From Companilactobacillus bobalius (GTDB taxonomy: Bacteria > Bacillota > Bacilli > Lactobacillales > Lactobacillaceae), in contig NZ_LNUA01000029.1 in the NCBI RefSeq assembly GCF_009764355.1, positions 1 to 64,000 of the forward strand: a stretch of DNA of 64,000 nt. The letters are read 5' to 3'. The position numbers and the translations under genes were made by a program. Below, piece after piece: positions 1-8,237 of this stretch. How positions within the stretch are numbered: position 1 is the stretch's first letter; each line of letters starts with the position of its first letter. Below the pieces are notes generated by a model, which ran no database searches, was not told the DNA's origin, and worked only from the letters and a program-made list of their open reading frames with translations.

Positions 1-525
1 CTTTTTCGAGTTGTGATCGTTTTCTCGCAAGGTCTTTAGTGCTTTTAAAATATCACGGTCCATTTCGGCATCATGTAGTTTAGCTTTTAGATCGAGAATC
101 TCTTGTTAATATTTCTCTTCTTTTATGGAATTTAAACGTGTTTGTTTCTTTTTTTTCTTGGCCATTAACGGTCGTCTCCCTCTGGGACGACGCCTTAATC
201 CGATAACACCATAGTGATTATATTTATAGATCCATGAATCAACTTGACTGGGTGATATCTTGAAATAAATTGCAGTATCAAGGCGACTGATCTCATGTAA
301 TTTATAATATTCTATCACGGATAATTTGAAATCTTGAGAATATTCTTTATGGGATTTCTTACTTATCAAATAATCAAGTCCATTCGCCTCCGCTTCATGG
401 ACCCAACGATAAATCGGTGATTTACTGGGCATTCCATATTTTTTTGATAATCCAAGTATAGAAATTTGTCCATCAAGGTATTCGTTTACTAATTTAACTT
501 TGAAATCTGAAGAGTATTTGGTCAT
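1..525 (-). pseudogene. IS3-family (IS150-like) transposase OrfA, interrupted by an in-frame stop, runs off the window
   Basis: DNA-binding subunit of an IS3-family transposase. The first 139 residues (ATG at 523-525) carry two helix-turn-helix segments, around residues 8-50 (SDFKVKLVNEYL, LSKKYGM) and 62-105, then a basic RRRPRGRRP stretch, as in IS150-type OrfA. A TAA stop at 106-108 ends this reading, but the same frame continues without another stop to base 1 and encodes a typical OrfA leucine-zipper tail (QEILDLKAKLHDAEMD, DILKALKTLRE). The stop therefore looks like a nonsense mutation, with OrfB beyond the window edge. A ribosome-binding site AGGAG lies about 11 bases upstream, inside a hairpin. 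A sequencing error at the stop cannot be excluded. Confidence 0.8.
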
Positions 526-527
526 AA

Positions 528-579
528 AAAAAGTGCTCCTAAAGTTGTTAGATTATGTCTAACAATTTTAGGGCACTTC
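528..579 (-). promoter_or_regulatory. Hairpin sequestering the transposase ribosome-binding site, followed by a U-run
   Basis: Arms 531-552 and 558-578 are complementary over about 21 bases with one bulge and one mismatch, loop TTATG. On the minus strand the AGGAG of the transposase lies in the second arm, and seven T residues follow before the ATG. RNA entering from outside the element would hide the ribosome-binding site and could also terminate, a known way for insertion sequences to block impinging transcription. It lies close to the expected element end. Confidence 0.6.
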
Positions 580-664
580 AATATTATCTTGGACCTTTTT
601 TACGTTCTATTTAAGTGTAACCGTTGTTCTGTGCTCTATAGTAGAAACGAGTTTGTTTCGCTCT

Positions 665-2554
665 CTAATCGTTTAGTTCTGCCGACAAATCAGCTATTTG
701 TTGTTTTATCTTATCTCCTCGATCGGTATCCATGACCACTTTTCGTTCAACCGAATTTTCAACGATCTTTCGTTTCAAAATCACATCGTTCAAATCTTTC
801 AATGAAGTTGATAAGGAAATAAATGGTTTCAATTGTAATAGCTGCATTCCATAGGAATCGTATAACAGAGTGAATCCTCCATTGTGTTCCATCTTGGGGC
901 GGCCACCGTTTACTTGAATAACTTTTCCTTTGGACATAATAGGAAGATTCTCTTCGTCAATATCTGGTGTATGTCCTACTATAATATGTCCTTCTTCTCC
1001 CACTCCAAATTCATCTTTAACTCGATCGGCGAACCATTCTTTTTTACGTAATTTATAGAAGGGATTCAAGGTTTCTTTTTGTAACTCTTTATCATCTATG
1101 AAGTAACGTTCGAATGTAGTCATCTTATCCTTACCGAATAATGGCGAGTCTTTTCCACACCATAGATACCAGAGCACATCAGAATTGAAACAATCTCCGG
1201 TTGTGGGATGGCGCATTGCATCCCGCATTATAACTTGGAAGTAGTCACTCAAATCTTTCCCTAAATAATTACGACCGTCTATCTTCCATTTAACAAAATT
1301 GCCTTGTTCGTCTGCTGGTACGCAACCGTGGAGCAAAAGATTTCCGTTATGCTTAAGGTACATTGAGCCATGATCGTACATAAACCACATGTGCTCGTTT
1401 AACTTGGTTGAGTGAATGAATTGATTAATTAAATCGATCAATACGACTTGTTCGGGATGTGAAATTTGATAGGGATTTCCGGGATTAACTAGTTGGAAAC
1501 AACCATTTTCGATTGGATAATCTTTGTCATCAATCTTGACTGACTTCTTATCTTGACTCAACTTGTCCAAGAATAGTCGATCATCCATTTCAAACTCAGG
1601 ACGACGTTTTATAGCTTGACCTTCTAATTTGAATTGCATAATAGCAGCGGCTTGTTGGACACAATTATCAGTGATTCGATCTTCTTCCGATATTTCAGTC
1701 AAATCAACTTTAGGATCAAAATTCGATAGTGGACGATAACTGTGACGAGCTAACTTAATCATAGAAGTCATGTCGATGTCATAAGCATCATTTAGTAATC
1801 TTAGATTGTCGTAACGGGCACAAATTCTGATCAAATTGAGCATACATAATTTGGAGCCGGCCATACTTCCCATCCACAAAATATCGTGATTTCCCCATTG
1901 GATATCAAAATTTTGCCAGTGATTGATTAGATAATCAATGACCAAATCAGGACGTGAACCTCGATCATAAATATCTCCAACAATGTGAATCCTCTCAATT
2001 GCCAAACGTTGGATTGCATGACTGATAGCAATGATAAAATCATCGGCCATATTCAAACGTTCAATACTGGACAATAAGCCTTGATAATAGAGTCGTTTAT
2101 CTTTGAAATTAGTATCGATCATCAATAGATTCTCAGTAATATTCCAAAAATCCGGTTGAATAGCTTTTTGCACGAGGCTCTTAGGATACTTATTAGCCAC
2201 ATAGCGCAACATCTCAATTAGATTATTGAATGAATCCATATACCACTGTTCTAATTCATCTGCATCGGTAATTTTACTCTTGGTTTCTTTAAGGACTTCT
2301 GACGGATAATAAATCAAACAAGATAATTTCATTTGATTGACCGGCATCAATTTACCAGAAAAAACTTCTGATACTTTTTTACTAATATTACCGGCACCAC
2401 TGCGCATAATGTGCGAAAAACGGTCATATCCTCCATGAACATCACTGATAAAAGCTTCTGTTCCCTTGGGTAAATTCAGAGTAGCAGATAGATTAATAAT
2501 TTCAGATTTAATTTCGTTTTTATTTTCAATTACGTTCGTAAATTTATTTTTCAT
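665..2554 (-). CDS. fbp: Fructose-1,6-bisphosphatase, class III
   Basis: Hydrolyses fructose-1,6-bisphosphate to fructose-6-phosphate, the gluconeogenic step, in the cytoplasm. The 629-residue protein is close to the family's usual size of about 640-670. Metallophosphoesterase motifs are visible in order: a DVHGGYDRF motif near residue 40, GDIYDRG, GNHDILW, and a late GHTPD motif. An upstream in-frame ATG (2581) has no ribosome-binding site. The ATG at 2552-2554 follows GGGGGAAG at good spacing and gives MKNKF, so that start is used. The gene is monocistronic and convergent with nothing downstream but the insertion sequence. Class III enzymes are typical of Firmicutes and unrelated in sequence to class I. 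Confidence 0.95.
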   Translation of the reverse strand: MKNKFTNVIENKNEIKSEIINLSATLNLPKGTEAFISDVHGGYDRFSHIMRSGAGNISKKVSEVFSGKLMPVNQMKLSCLIYYPSEVLKETKSKITDADELEQWYMDSFNNLIEMLRYVANKYPKSLVQKAIQPDFWNITENLLMIDTNFKDKRLYYQGLLSSIERLNMADDFIIAISHAIQRLAIERIHIVGDIYDRGSRPDLVIDYLINHWQNFDIQWGNHDILWMGSMAGSKLCMLNLIRICARYDNLRLLNDAYDIDMTSMIKLARHSYRPLSNFDPKVDLTEISEEDRITDNCVQQAAAIMQFKLEGQAIKRRPEFEMDDRLFLDKLSQDKKSVKIDDKDYPIENGCFQLVNPGNPYQISHPEQVVLIDLINQFIHSTKLNEHMWFMYDHGSMYLKHNGNLLLHGCVPADEQGNFVKWKIDGRNYLGKDLSDYFQVIMRDAMRHPTTGDCFNSDVLWYLWCGKDSPLFGKDKMTTFERYFIDDKELQKETLNPFYKLRKKEWFADRVKDEFGVGEEGHIIVGHTPDIDEENLPIMSKGKVIQVNGGRPKMEHNGGFTLLYDSYGMQLLQLKPFISLSTSLKDLNDVILKRKIVENSVERKVVMDTDRGDKIKQQIADLSAELND

Positions 2555-2689
2555 TAATAGCTTCCCCCAGGAACAATACATTCTATATTAATGATAGCGC
2601 ATTCAGATTGAACTATACCAAACGAAAAGCAATATTCCAAGTATCACAGTTATATTTGAGTTAAAATTATACTTATAGGAGGTTAGAAT

Positions 2690-3583
2690 ATGAATTTAAA
2701 ATTGGATTCTACTGTAACTTTGAATAATGGTGTTGAAATGCCCCAATTAGGTATGGGTGTTTGGAAAGTAAACAATACGGGTGCTTCTCAATCTGTACAA
2801 TGGGCTTTGAAACACGGCTATAAAGCTATTGATACTGCAAAACAATACGGTAATGAAGCTGGTGTTGGTGAAGGATTACAAAAGGGCTTTGCAGATAATG
2901 GTCTCAAACGTGAAGATATCTTTTTAACAACAAAGATCTTTAATGGTGACCAAGGCTATCAATCAACACTCGACAACTTTGAAGGTCAATTAAAGAGATT
3001 ACAAACAGACTATGTAGATCTTCTCTTGATTCACTGGCCAGTAGATGGCACATACTTGGACACATGGCGTGCGTTGGAAACAATCTACAAAGAAGGCAAA
3101 GCACGTGCTATTGGTGTTTCTAACTTCAATATTGAGAGATTAAAGGATATTCTTAAGAATTGTTCAATCAAACCTGCCGTTAACCAAATGGAATATCATC
3201 CCCTTTGCCAAGAAGTTGATATCAAGAACTTCTGTGACGAAAACAATATTCTACTTGAAGCATGGTCTCCACTTGGTGGTGGTTCTGTTCTAGGTGACGC
3301 CAGATTAAAGAAAATTGCTGACAAGTATAACAAGTCAGTTGCTCAAGTTATCCTTCGTTGGGACTTACAAAATGGTATTATTACTATTCCTAAGTCAGTT
3401 CACGAAGAAAGAATCGTTCAAAATTCAGATGTTTATGACTTTGAATTAAGCGATGCTGATATGAAAGAAATCAATGGCTTCGATAATGATAAGAGAAGTC
3501 TTTGGTACGGCGACTTCTTCTGGAGCGGTAACCCTGATGGTTATGTTGACTCTGTTGAAGAATGGGACGACTCTGAAAAGTAA
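2690..3583 (+). CDS. Aldo/keto reductase (2,5-diketo-D-gluconate reductase-like)
   Basis: NAD(P)H-dependent carbonyl reductase of the AKR superfamily, 297 residues, single (beta/alpha)8 barrel. The AKR catalytic set is visible: Asp and Tyr in AIDTAKQYGNE (about residues 48-58), Lys in TTKIFNGDQG, and His in LLIHWPVDG (about 115). The family signature GVSNFNIERL and the cofactor-binding IPKSVHEERI near residue 245 are also present. The start has a strong GGAGG. It is a single gene followed by a bidirectional terminator. Substrate cannot be told from sequence; lactic acid bacteria usually carry several of these. Confidence 0.9.
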   Translation: MNLKLDSTVTLNNGVEMPQLGMGVWKVNNTGASQSVQWALKHGYKAIDTAKQYGNEAGVGEGLQKGFADNGLKREDIFLTTKIFNGDQGYQSTLDNFEGQLKRLQTDYVDLLLIHWPVDGTYLDTWRALETIYKEGKARAIGVSNFNIERLKDILKNCSIKPAVNQMEYHPLCQEVDIKNFCDENNILLEAWSPLGGGSVLGDARLKKIADKYNKSVAQVILRWDLQNGIITIPKSVHEERIVQNSDVYDFELSDADMKEINGFDNDKRSLWYGDFFWSGNPDGYVDSVEEWDDSEK

Positions 3584-3592
3584 ATTTACTTA

Positions 3593-3639
3593 AATAAGCC
3601 AGAAAAAATCTATGATAGATTTTTTCTAGCTTATTTTTT
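3593..3639. terminator. Bidirectional intrinsic terminator
   Basis: Long near-perfect inverted repeat AATAAGC..AGAAAAAATCTAT / ATAGATTTTTTCT..GCTTATT followed by T8 on the plus strand. It sits between the convergent aldo/keto reductase and the membrane protein gene and can serve both. Confidence 0.85.
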
Positions 3640-3642
3640 TAT

Positions 3643-4218
3643 TTAACTCTTTTTTCTAATAGCAACAAATTTATTTCTATTCGGTCTATTTCTAATCATT
3701 TCTAGTTGCTTAGACTCTAAACTTCTATGCTTTCTATTTTTGATAGTTAGTTGTCTTTGATACTCTTCTCCAGTCAATACCTTGACTGTTTTAGGAACGC
3801 GTTTACGAATAAAATGTCGAATTGATTCCTCATTATCCGTAAACATTAAAGAATAACTACCACCTTTTTTAGATGCAAATGTTACCATAGTGTCTTTTTT
3901 AACAGGTTCAACAATAATTTGATCATATCTACCATAATCAGAAGCCTTTGATAATGAACCGTAAGTAACGACCTTATCATTTCCAAGTCCTTGATTATAA
4001 AACGCAACACTAGCAAACAATACAGCAATTAAAACTACTTTTATGTTTGATTGCATGGAGTGTGACCAAAATAAAACGACGATTAATAATGCTGCTACGA
4101 TTGCTATTAAGTATTTCAAATTTGATGACTTAGCTTTTATTTTAATTGATGCTTGCTGTTGAAACTCGAATACTAACAAGGCACCTATTAAAACTATCAT
4201 TATGATAGATTCTCCCAT
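3643..4218 (-). CDS. Membrane protein of unknown function with basic cytoplasmic tail
   Basis: Not recognised as a named family. The 191 residues show three hydrophobic segments (about 6-20, 33-51 and 58-74), then a soluble C-terminal part with a mixed beta-like region (YDQIIVEPVKKDTMVTFASK, about 98-117) and a strongly basic tail rich in Arg and Lys. The first ATG has AGGAGG eight bases upstream, so the start is well supported. It lies 20 bases after the dehydratase gene and may be the last gene of that transcript, but nothing in the protein links it to sugar-acid metabolism. Confidence 0.75.
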   Translation of the reverse strand: MGESIIMIVLIGALLVFEFQQQASIKIKAKSSNLKYLIAIVAALLIVVLFWSHSMQSNIKVVLIAVLFASVAFYNQGLGNDKVVTYGSLSKASDYGRYDQIIVEPVKKDTMVTFASKKGGSYSLMFTDNEESIRHFIRKRVPKTVKVLTGEEYQRQLTIKNRKHRSLESKQLEMIRNRPNRNKFVAIRKKS

Positions 4219-4237
4219 TGTTGCTACCTCCTGTTAA

Positions 4238-5383
4238 CTACCACTCGGCAATTGTACCATCATAGTTCTTCCAAGAAGGATTACTCCAAACCAAACCTTG
4301 TTGAGCTACATCCTTAATCATATCCTCATCCATTTCAATACCCAAACCTGGTTTCTTAGGTAGTTGAACATATGAATCCTTGTATTGGAAGATTTCTTTA
4401 TTTTTAACAAAATCTAATAGATCAAAGCCTTGGTTATAATGGATACCCAGACTTTGTTCCTGAATGAACACATTTGGTGTACATGCATCAACTTGCAAAG
4501 TTGCAGCTAATGAAACTGGTCCATATGGTGCATGAGGTGCGCAGGCCATATCAAATGATTCCGCTTCAGCAGCAATCTTTCTGGTTTCTAAGATACCTCC
4601 ACACATAGCTACATCTGGTTGAACAATATCAACTGCACCTTGTCTGAACAAATTCTTAAAGGCCCAACGAGTATAAAGTCTTTCACCGGTAGCCAATGGG
4701 ATTGAAACTTCTCTAGCAATATCATCAAATGATTCCCAATTTTCGGGTAAAACAACTTCTTCCAAAAACATAGGGTGATATGGTTCCAATGCTTTTGCCA
4801 GAACTTTAGCCATCGGTCTATGAACACGTCCATGAAAATCAATTCCAATTTCAAGATCATCGCCAACTTCATCACGAATCGAAGCAACACGATCAACTAC
4901 TGCTTGAACCTTTTTATAAGAATCAACATAGTGTAATTCTGAAGTTGCGTTCATTTTAATTGCAGTAAATCCTTTATCAACACGTTCTCTGGCTTGTTTG
5001 GCCACATCACTAGGACGATCTCCACCAATCCATGAATATACTCTAATCTTGTCTCTAACAGCTCCACCTAATAGTTCATAAACTGGAACATTCAATGCTT
5101 TTCCTTTAATATCCCATAAGGCCATCTCAATTCCTGAAATAATTGTTCCGTTAATAGGACCACCTCTAAAGAATGAACGATGTAACTCTTGCCAGATACG
5201 TTCAATTTCAAATGGATCACGTCCAATGATTTTCTTACCCATCTCTTCAGCACCGGCTACTACTGTTTCAGTTTTAGTTCCTGAAATCATTTCGCCCCAT
5301 CCGGTAATACCTTCATCAGTTAGAATTTTAATAAAAATCCAACGTGGCTTTACTTTATAAATTTTAATATCAGAAATTTTCAA
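4238..5383 (-). CDS. dgoD: D-galactonate dehydratase family enzyme (enolase superfamily)
   Basis: Mandelate racemase/enolase-superfamily acid-sugar dehydratase of 381 residues, against 382 for E. coli DgoD. The metal ligands and acid/base residues of DgoD line up with an offset of one: Asp182 and His184 in GIDFHGR, Glu208 in FLEEV, Glu234 in ATGERL, His284 in CAPHAPYG. The expected product is a 2-keto-3-deoxy sugar acid. It is the last enzyme gene of a minus-strand operon with an aldolase, PTS EIIA, EIIB and EIIC. No kinase of DgoK type is present, so the true substrate may be phosphorylated on import; that part is inference. Confidence 0.88.
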   Translation of the reverse strand: MKISDIKIYKVKPRWIFIKILTDEGITGWGEMISGTKTETVVAGAEEMGKKIIGRDPFEIERIWQELHRSFFRGGPINGTIISGIEMALWDIKGKALNVPVYELLGGAVRDKIRVYSWIGGDRPSDVAKQARERVDKGFTAIKMNATSELHYVDSYKKVQAVVDRVASIRDEVGDDLEIGIDFHGRVHRPMAKVLAKALEPYHPMFLEEVVLPENWESFDDIAREVSIPLATGERLYTRWAFKNLFRQGAVDIVQPDVAMCGGILETRKIAAEAESFDMACAPHAPYGPVSLAATLQVDACTPNVFIQEQSLGIHYNQGFDLLDFVKNKEIFQYKDSYVQLPKKPGLGIEMDEDMIKDVAQQGLVWSNPSWKNYDGTIAEW

Positions 5384-5402
5384 AATATCTACCCCTAATC
5401 TA

Positions 5403-6773
5403 TTAATCAGTTACAGCATCCTGCATTTCCATATTCTTATTAACATGCTTTATACCATCAAAGAAGTACCATATTCCAGCGAAAGCAATGATTAATACTG
5501 GTATAGAAATAAGTGGATGCCATGTGAATGCAAAGTATACGATGAAACTTTGAATCATTGATGTGGCCGCAAATGAACTAATATATAGTGAATTTGCACC
5601 TAATTTAATACCAACAGACTTGGCAATTGCAGTTAATACTGGAGCAGTTGCAGTACCACACCATAGAAGTGAAGCTGTTACAACTAATCCAATAATAATA
5701 TTCTTGATCAAATTACCATTTGTAAGTGCTACAACCAAAGCAACTCTAAATGGTACAACAGCTAAATCAGCAAATGGTAGAACTGAATTTCCTGGTAAAA
5801 TCAAAGCCATTGCAATAGTCAATGGAATGATAATCAGAGCTGTGGTGATAACATCTTGATTACCAACAACAACGGCAGCATCCAAACCAATAAAGAGTTT
5901 TCTACCTTTAAATCTCTTTTCAGACCACTTTTGTGCGGCATCTGAAATTGGCATTAATCCTTCCATAAATAATGAAGTCATCTTTGGAATCAATACTAGG
6001 ACAGCTGACATTGAAACACCTAATTGCATAACTTTCATTAGATCGTATCCAGCTAACCATCCAATGACCATACCGATAATCAGACCCATAATCATTGAAT
6101 CTCCAAAGAATCCTAAATACTTTTGAGCATCCTTTATAGAAAACTTATTATTTCTCATGAAAGGAATTCTATCCAAAAGCCAATTCAAAGGCCAAGCAAT
6201 AACTAGTGATGACAAAGCCGAAACTGTTGGCAAGGACACTCCTGGAATACCAAAGAACGATTCAACAATTGGCTGAGACCAGTCGGCTAATTTGAAAGTA
6301 ATCAAGGCCATCAAAATTGATGAACCAATACCTAACCAAATATTTTTAGTAACGAAGTAAACCATAACTCCGACAATTGCCATATGATGATAATTCCAAA
6401 TATCAACATCCAAGGTATGTGTCTTCTTTAAAATCAATAAAATAATATTTACTAAAAGAATTCCAAAAATCAAAATTGCAATAATTGGTGATGCCCATGT
6501 AACAGCGGCGATTGAACCCCATCCAACATCTAGTGCTGTTAAATGAACCCCAGTTCTATCTACCATTGCTTTAGCGGCAGGTCCAACATTTGTTGTCATA
6601 AAATCAAGAATCAATTTGATACCAGCGAAACCAATCCCAAGCGTCAATCCAGATTTAAATGAACGAGTAATCTTTAATCCAAATATAAGACCAATAATCG
6701 TGATAATTACTGGTAATAATACCGTCGGTCCAGCAGCAATCAACCAGTTAAAGACATCCATTATAATATGCAT
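5403..6773 (-). CDS. PTS galactitol-family EIIC permease
   Basis: Membrane channel component of a phosphotransferase system, 456 residues with about ten or more hydrophobic segments, in the Gat (galactitol/arabitol) family. The ATG follows GGGGGTG at seven bases. It sits between a Gat-type EIIB and a DgoD-type dehydratase, which suggests a polyol or sugar acid as substrate rather than galactitol itself, since no galactitol-phosphate dehydrogenase is present. The N-terminal pattern DVFNWLIAAGPTVLLPVII is typical of this family. Confidence 0.88.
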   Translation of the reverse strand: MHIIMDVFNWLIAAGPTVLLPVIITIIGLIFGLKITRSFKSGLTLGIGFAGIKLILDFMTTNVGPAAKAMVDRTGVHLTALDVGWGSIAAVTWASPIIAILIFGILLVNIILLILKKTHTLDVDIWNYHHMAIVGVMVYFVTKNIWLGIGSSILMALITFKLADWSQPIVESFFGIPGVSLPTVSALSSLVIAWPLNWLLDRIPFMRNNKFSIKDAQKYLGFFGDSMIMGLIIGMVIGWLAGYDLMKVMQLGVSMSAVLVLIPKMTSLFMEGLMPISDAAQKWSEKRFKGRKLFIGLDAAVVVGNQDVITTALIIIPLTIAMALILPGNSVLPFADLAVVPFRVALVVALTNGNLIKNIIIGLVVTASLLWCGTATAPVLTAIAKSVGIKLGANSLYISSFAATSMIQSFIVYFAFTWHPLISIPVLIIAFAGIWYFFDGIKHVNKNMEMQDAVTD

Positions 6774-6805
6774 GTTTATTCACCCCCTGATAGTTAAATC
6801 GTAAT

Positions 6806-7099
6806 TTAACCTTCTTTTTCTTTTATAATCTTATAAATTTCATTGAAAGTGTTGTCTGCCCCTATTCCGGTTAAAATTGGCATTCCTTTAACGTAAGGTA
6901 CACCATGTGTTTTTCCATCAAATTCTCCTGTCGTTACTAATAAATCAAAACCCTCAACTTTACCGGGTACTTCCATTAACTTAGTTTGAGTAGTATCTAC
7001 AGGCAAACCTTTGTCTTCCATGAAACTTCTGATTTTTGAAGCAACAACTGTTGATGTTGCGATTCCGTTTCCACAAGCTACTAATATACGTGCTGGCAT
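6806..7099 (-). CDS. PTS galactitol-family EIIB
   Basis: Phosphocarrier subunit of 97 residues. The phosphorylated cysteine is Cys9 in the P-loop-like VACGNGIATSTVVASK. Length and layout match GatB. The start has GGAGG. It lies 20 bases after EIIA and 32 bases before EIIC in the same operon, giving a complete three-gene EII complex. Confidence 0.9.
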   Translation of the reverse strand: MPARILVACGNGIATSTVVASKIRSFMEDKGLPVDTTQTKLMEVPGKVEGFDLLVTTGEFDGKTHGVPYVKGMPILTGIGADNTFNEIYKIIKEKEG

Positions 7100-7118
7100 A
7101 ATATAATTCCTCCAAATA

Positions 7119-7595
7119 TTAATTTAAAATTCCTAACAATGATGGTTCAATTAGATTCAATAATTCTTCTGATGTATTAGCATTCAAAATATCATTCCGT
7201 AATTTTTCATCCTGTATAATTCCAACAATTCTTTGTAGCATTTCTACTTGGCCATGTGGCTCCCCAATTGCAAGCATGATTACTATTTGAACAGGAATTG
7301 TTTTTTTTATGTCTTCCATATCATGAAATTCTACTGGCGTCTCTAAGGTACCAACCGCCACAGTTGTCTTATTAACTAAATTAAAATCCGCATGGGGAAT
7401 CGCCACTGCCGGACTCTTTGATGGGAGGCCAGTTGGATACTCCATTTCTCTTTTTTTAATAGCATTTATATAATCCTTCTTCACGTAACCGCTTTCATAA
7501 AGCTGAGAAGAAAGTTGTTCAATAACATCAGTGCTATCATCCGCGGTCATATGTGGAAGAAATAATGCTTTATCTAAATCAATATCTACCTTCAA
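7119..7595 (-). CDS. PTS EIIA of the galactitol/fructose type
   Basis: Phosphocarrier subunit of 158 residues. The active histidine is His68 in VAIPHADFN. The start codon is TTG (7593-7595) and overlaps the TGA of the upstream aldolase gene, with GGAGC upstream, indicating translational coupling. It takes phosphate from HPr and passes it to the EIIB encoded next. The order aldolase, EIIA, EIIB, EIIC, dehydratase implies one uptake and breakdown unit. Confidence 0.88.
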   Translation of the reverse strand: MKVDIDLDKALFLPHMTADDSTDVIEQLSSQLYESGYVKKDYINAIKKREMEYPTGLPSKSPAVAIPHADFNLVNKTTVAVGTLETPVEFHDMEDIKKTIPVQIVIMLAIGEPHGQVEMLQRIVGIIQDEKLRNDILNANTSEELLNLIEPSLLGILN

Positions 7596-8230
7596 ACGAG
7601 TGCTCCTCTTTTCTTAAAATCTTTTACAAATGTTGCTAAAGAATTGGCCAACCCTTCAACGTTTTCATTTCTAATATCTTCCTTATTAAATAGCTTTGAT
7701 CCCATTCCTAAATAATCACAGCCATTGTCCAAGAATTCACCGGCATTTTCCAAAGAAACTCCTCCGACGGCCATCAAGGGTAGCTTACCTAAAGGAGCTT
7801 GAATTGCCTTAAAGTAATCAGGTCTTACCGTTGAAGCTGGAAAAATTTTTACAATATCTGCTCCTTTTTCGAACAACCCAGTTACTTCTGTAGGAGTCAT
7901 TGCAGCGGGAACAGTCACTACTCCATGATCATGCGCATAATCAATCATTTCTTTAGTAAATGACTGAGGTCCTAGAAGAAACTTTGCACCTGCTTCAATG
8001 GCATTCTTAGTATCTTCTAAGTCCATAACTGTACCAGCACCGATTTGATATTTTTCACCAAATTTAAGATAGCCATCTCTGATAATATCAAGACAATGTT
8101 CAGTATTCATCGTAACTTCTATACCAAAGTCATTTTCGAACCCATCCATCGCTTCCATAATTGTCATGGCTTGTTCTTGAGTATACCCGCGCATGATAAT
8201 TGTAAATTTTGGATAATTTCTTAGATCCAT
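7592..8230 (-). CDS. dgoA: 2-dehydro-3-deoxy-6-phosphogalactonate/gluconate aldolase family
   Basis: Class I aldolase splitting a 2-keto-3-deoxy-6-phospho sugar acid into pyruvate and glyceraldehyde-3-phosphate. The 212 residues form one barrel; the Schiff-base lysine is Lys128 in ADIVKIFPAST, with the conserved GAGTV (about 64-68) and GGVSLENAGEFL later. The start has GGAGTG upstream. It begins eight bases after the regulator gene and overlaps EIIA by four. With the DgoD-type dehydratase it makes a De Ley-Doudoroff-like branch. KDPG versus KDPGal specificity cannot be decided by eye; context favours the galacto form. Confidence 0.85.
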   Translation of the reverse strand: MDLRNYPKFTIIMRGYTQEQAMTIMEAMDGFENDFGIEVTMNTEHCLDIIRDGYLKFGEKYQIGAGTVMDLEDTKNAIEAGAKFLLGPQSFTKEMIDYAHDHGVVTVPAAMTPTEVTGLFEKGADIVKIFPASTVRPDYFKAIQAPLGKLPLMAVGGVSLENAGEFLDNGCDYLGMGSKLFNKEDIRNENVEGLANSLATFVKDFKKRGALV

Positions 8231-8237
8231 AAGTAAC

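Noticed and set aside
4609..4896. Reading frame of 95 codons on the minus strand
   Set aside because: It is another frame of the dehydratase gene, which has all catalytic residues.
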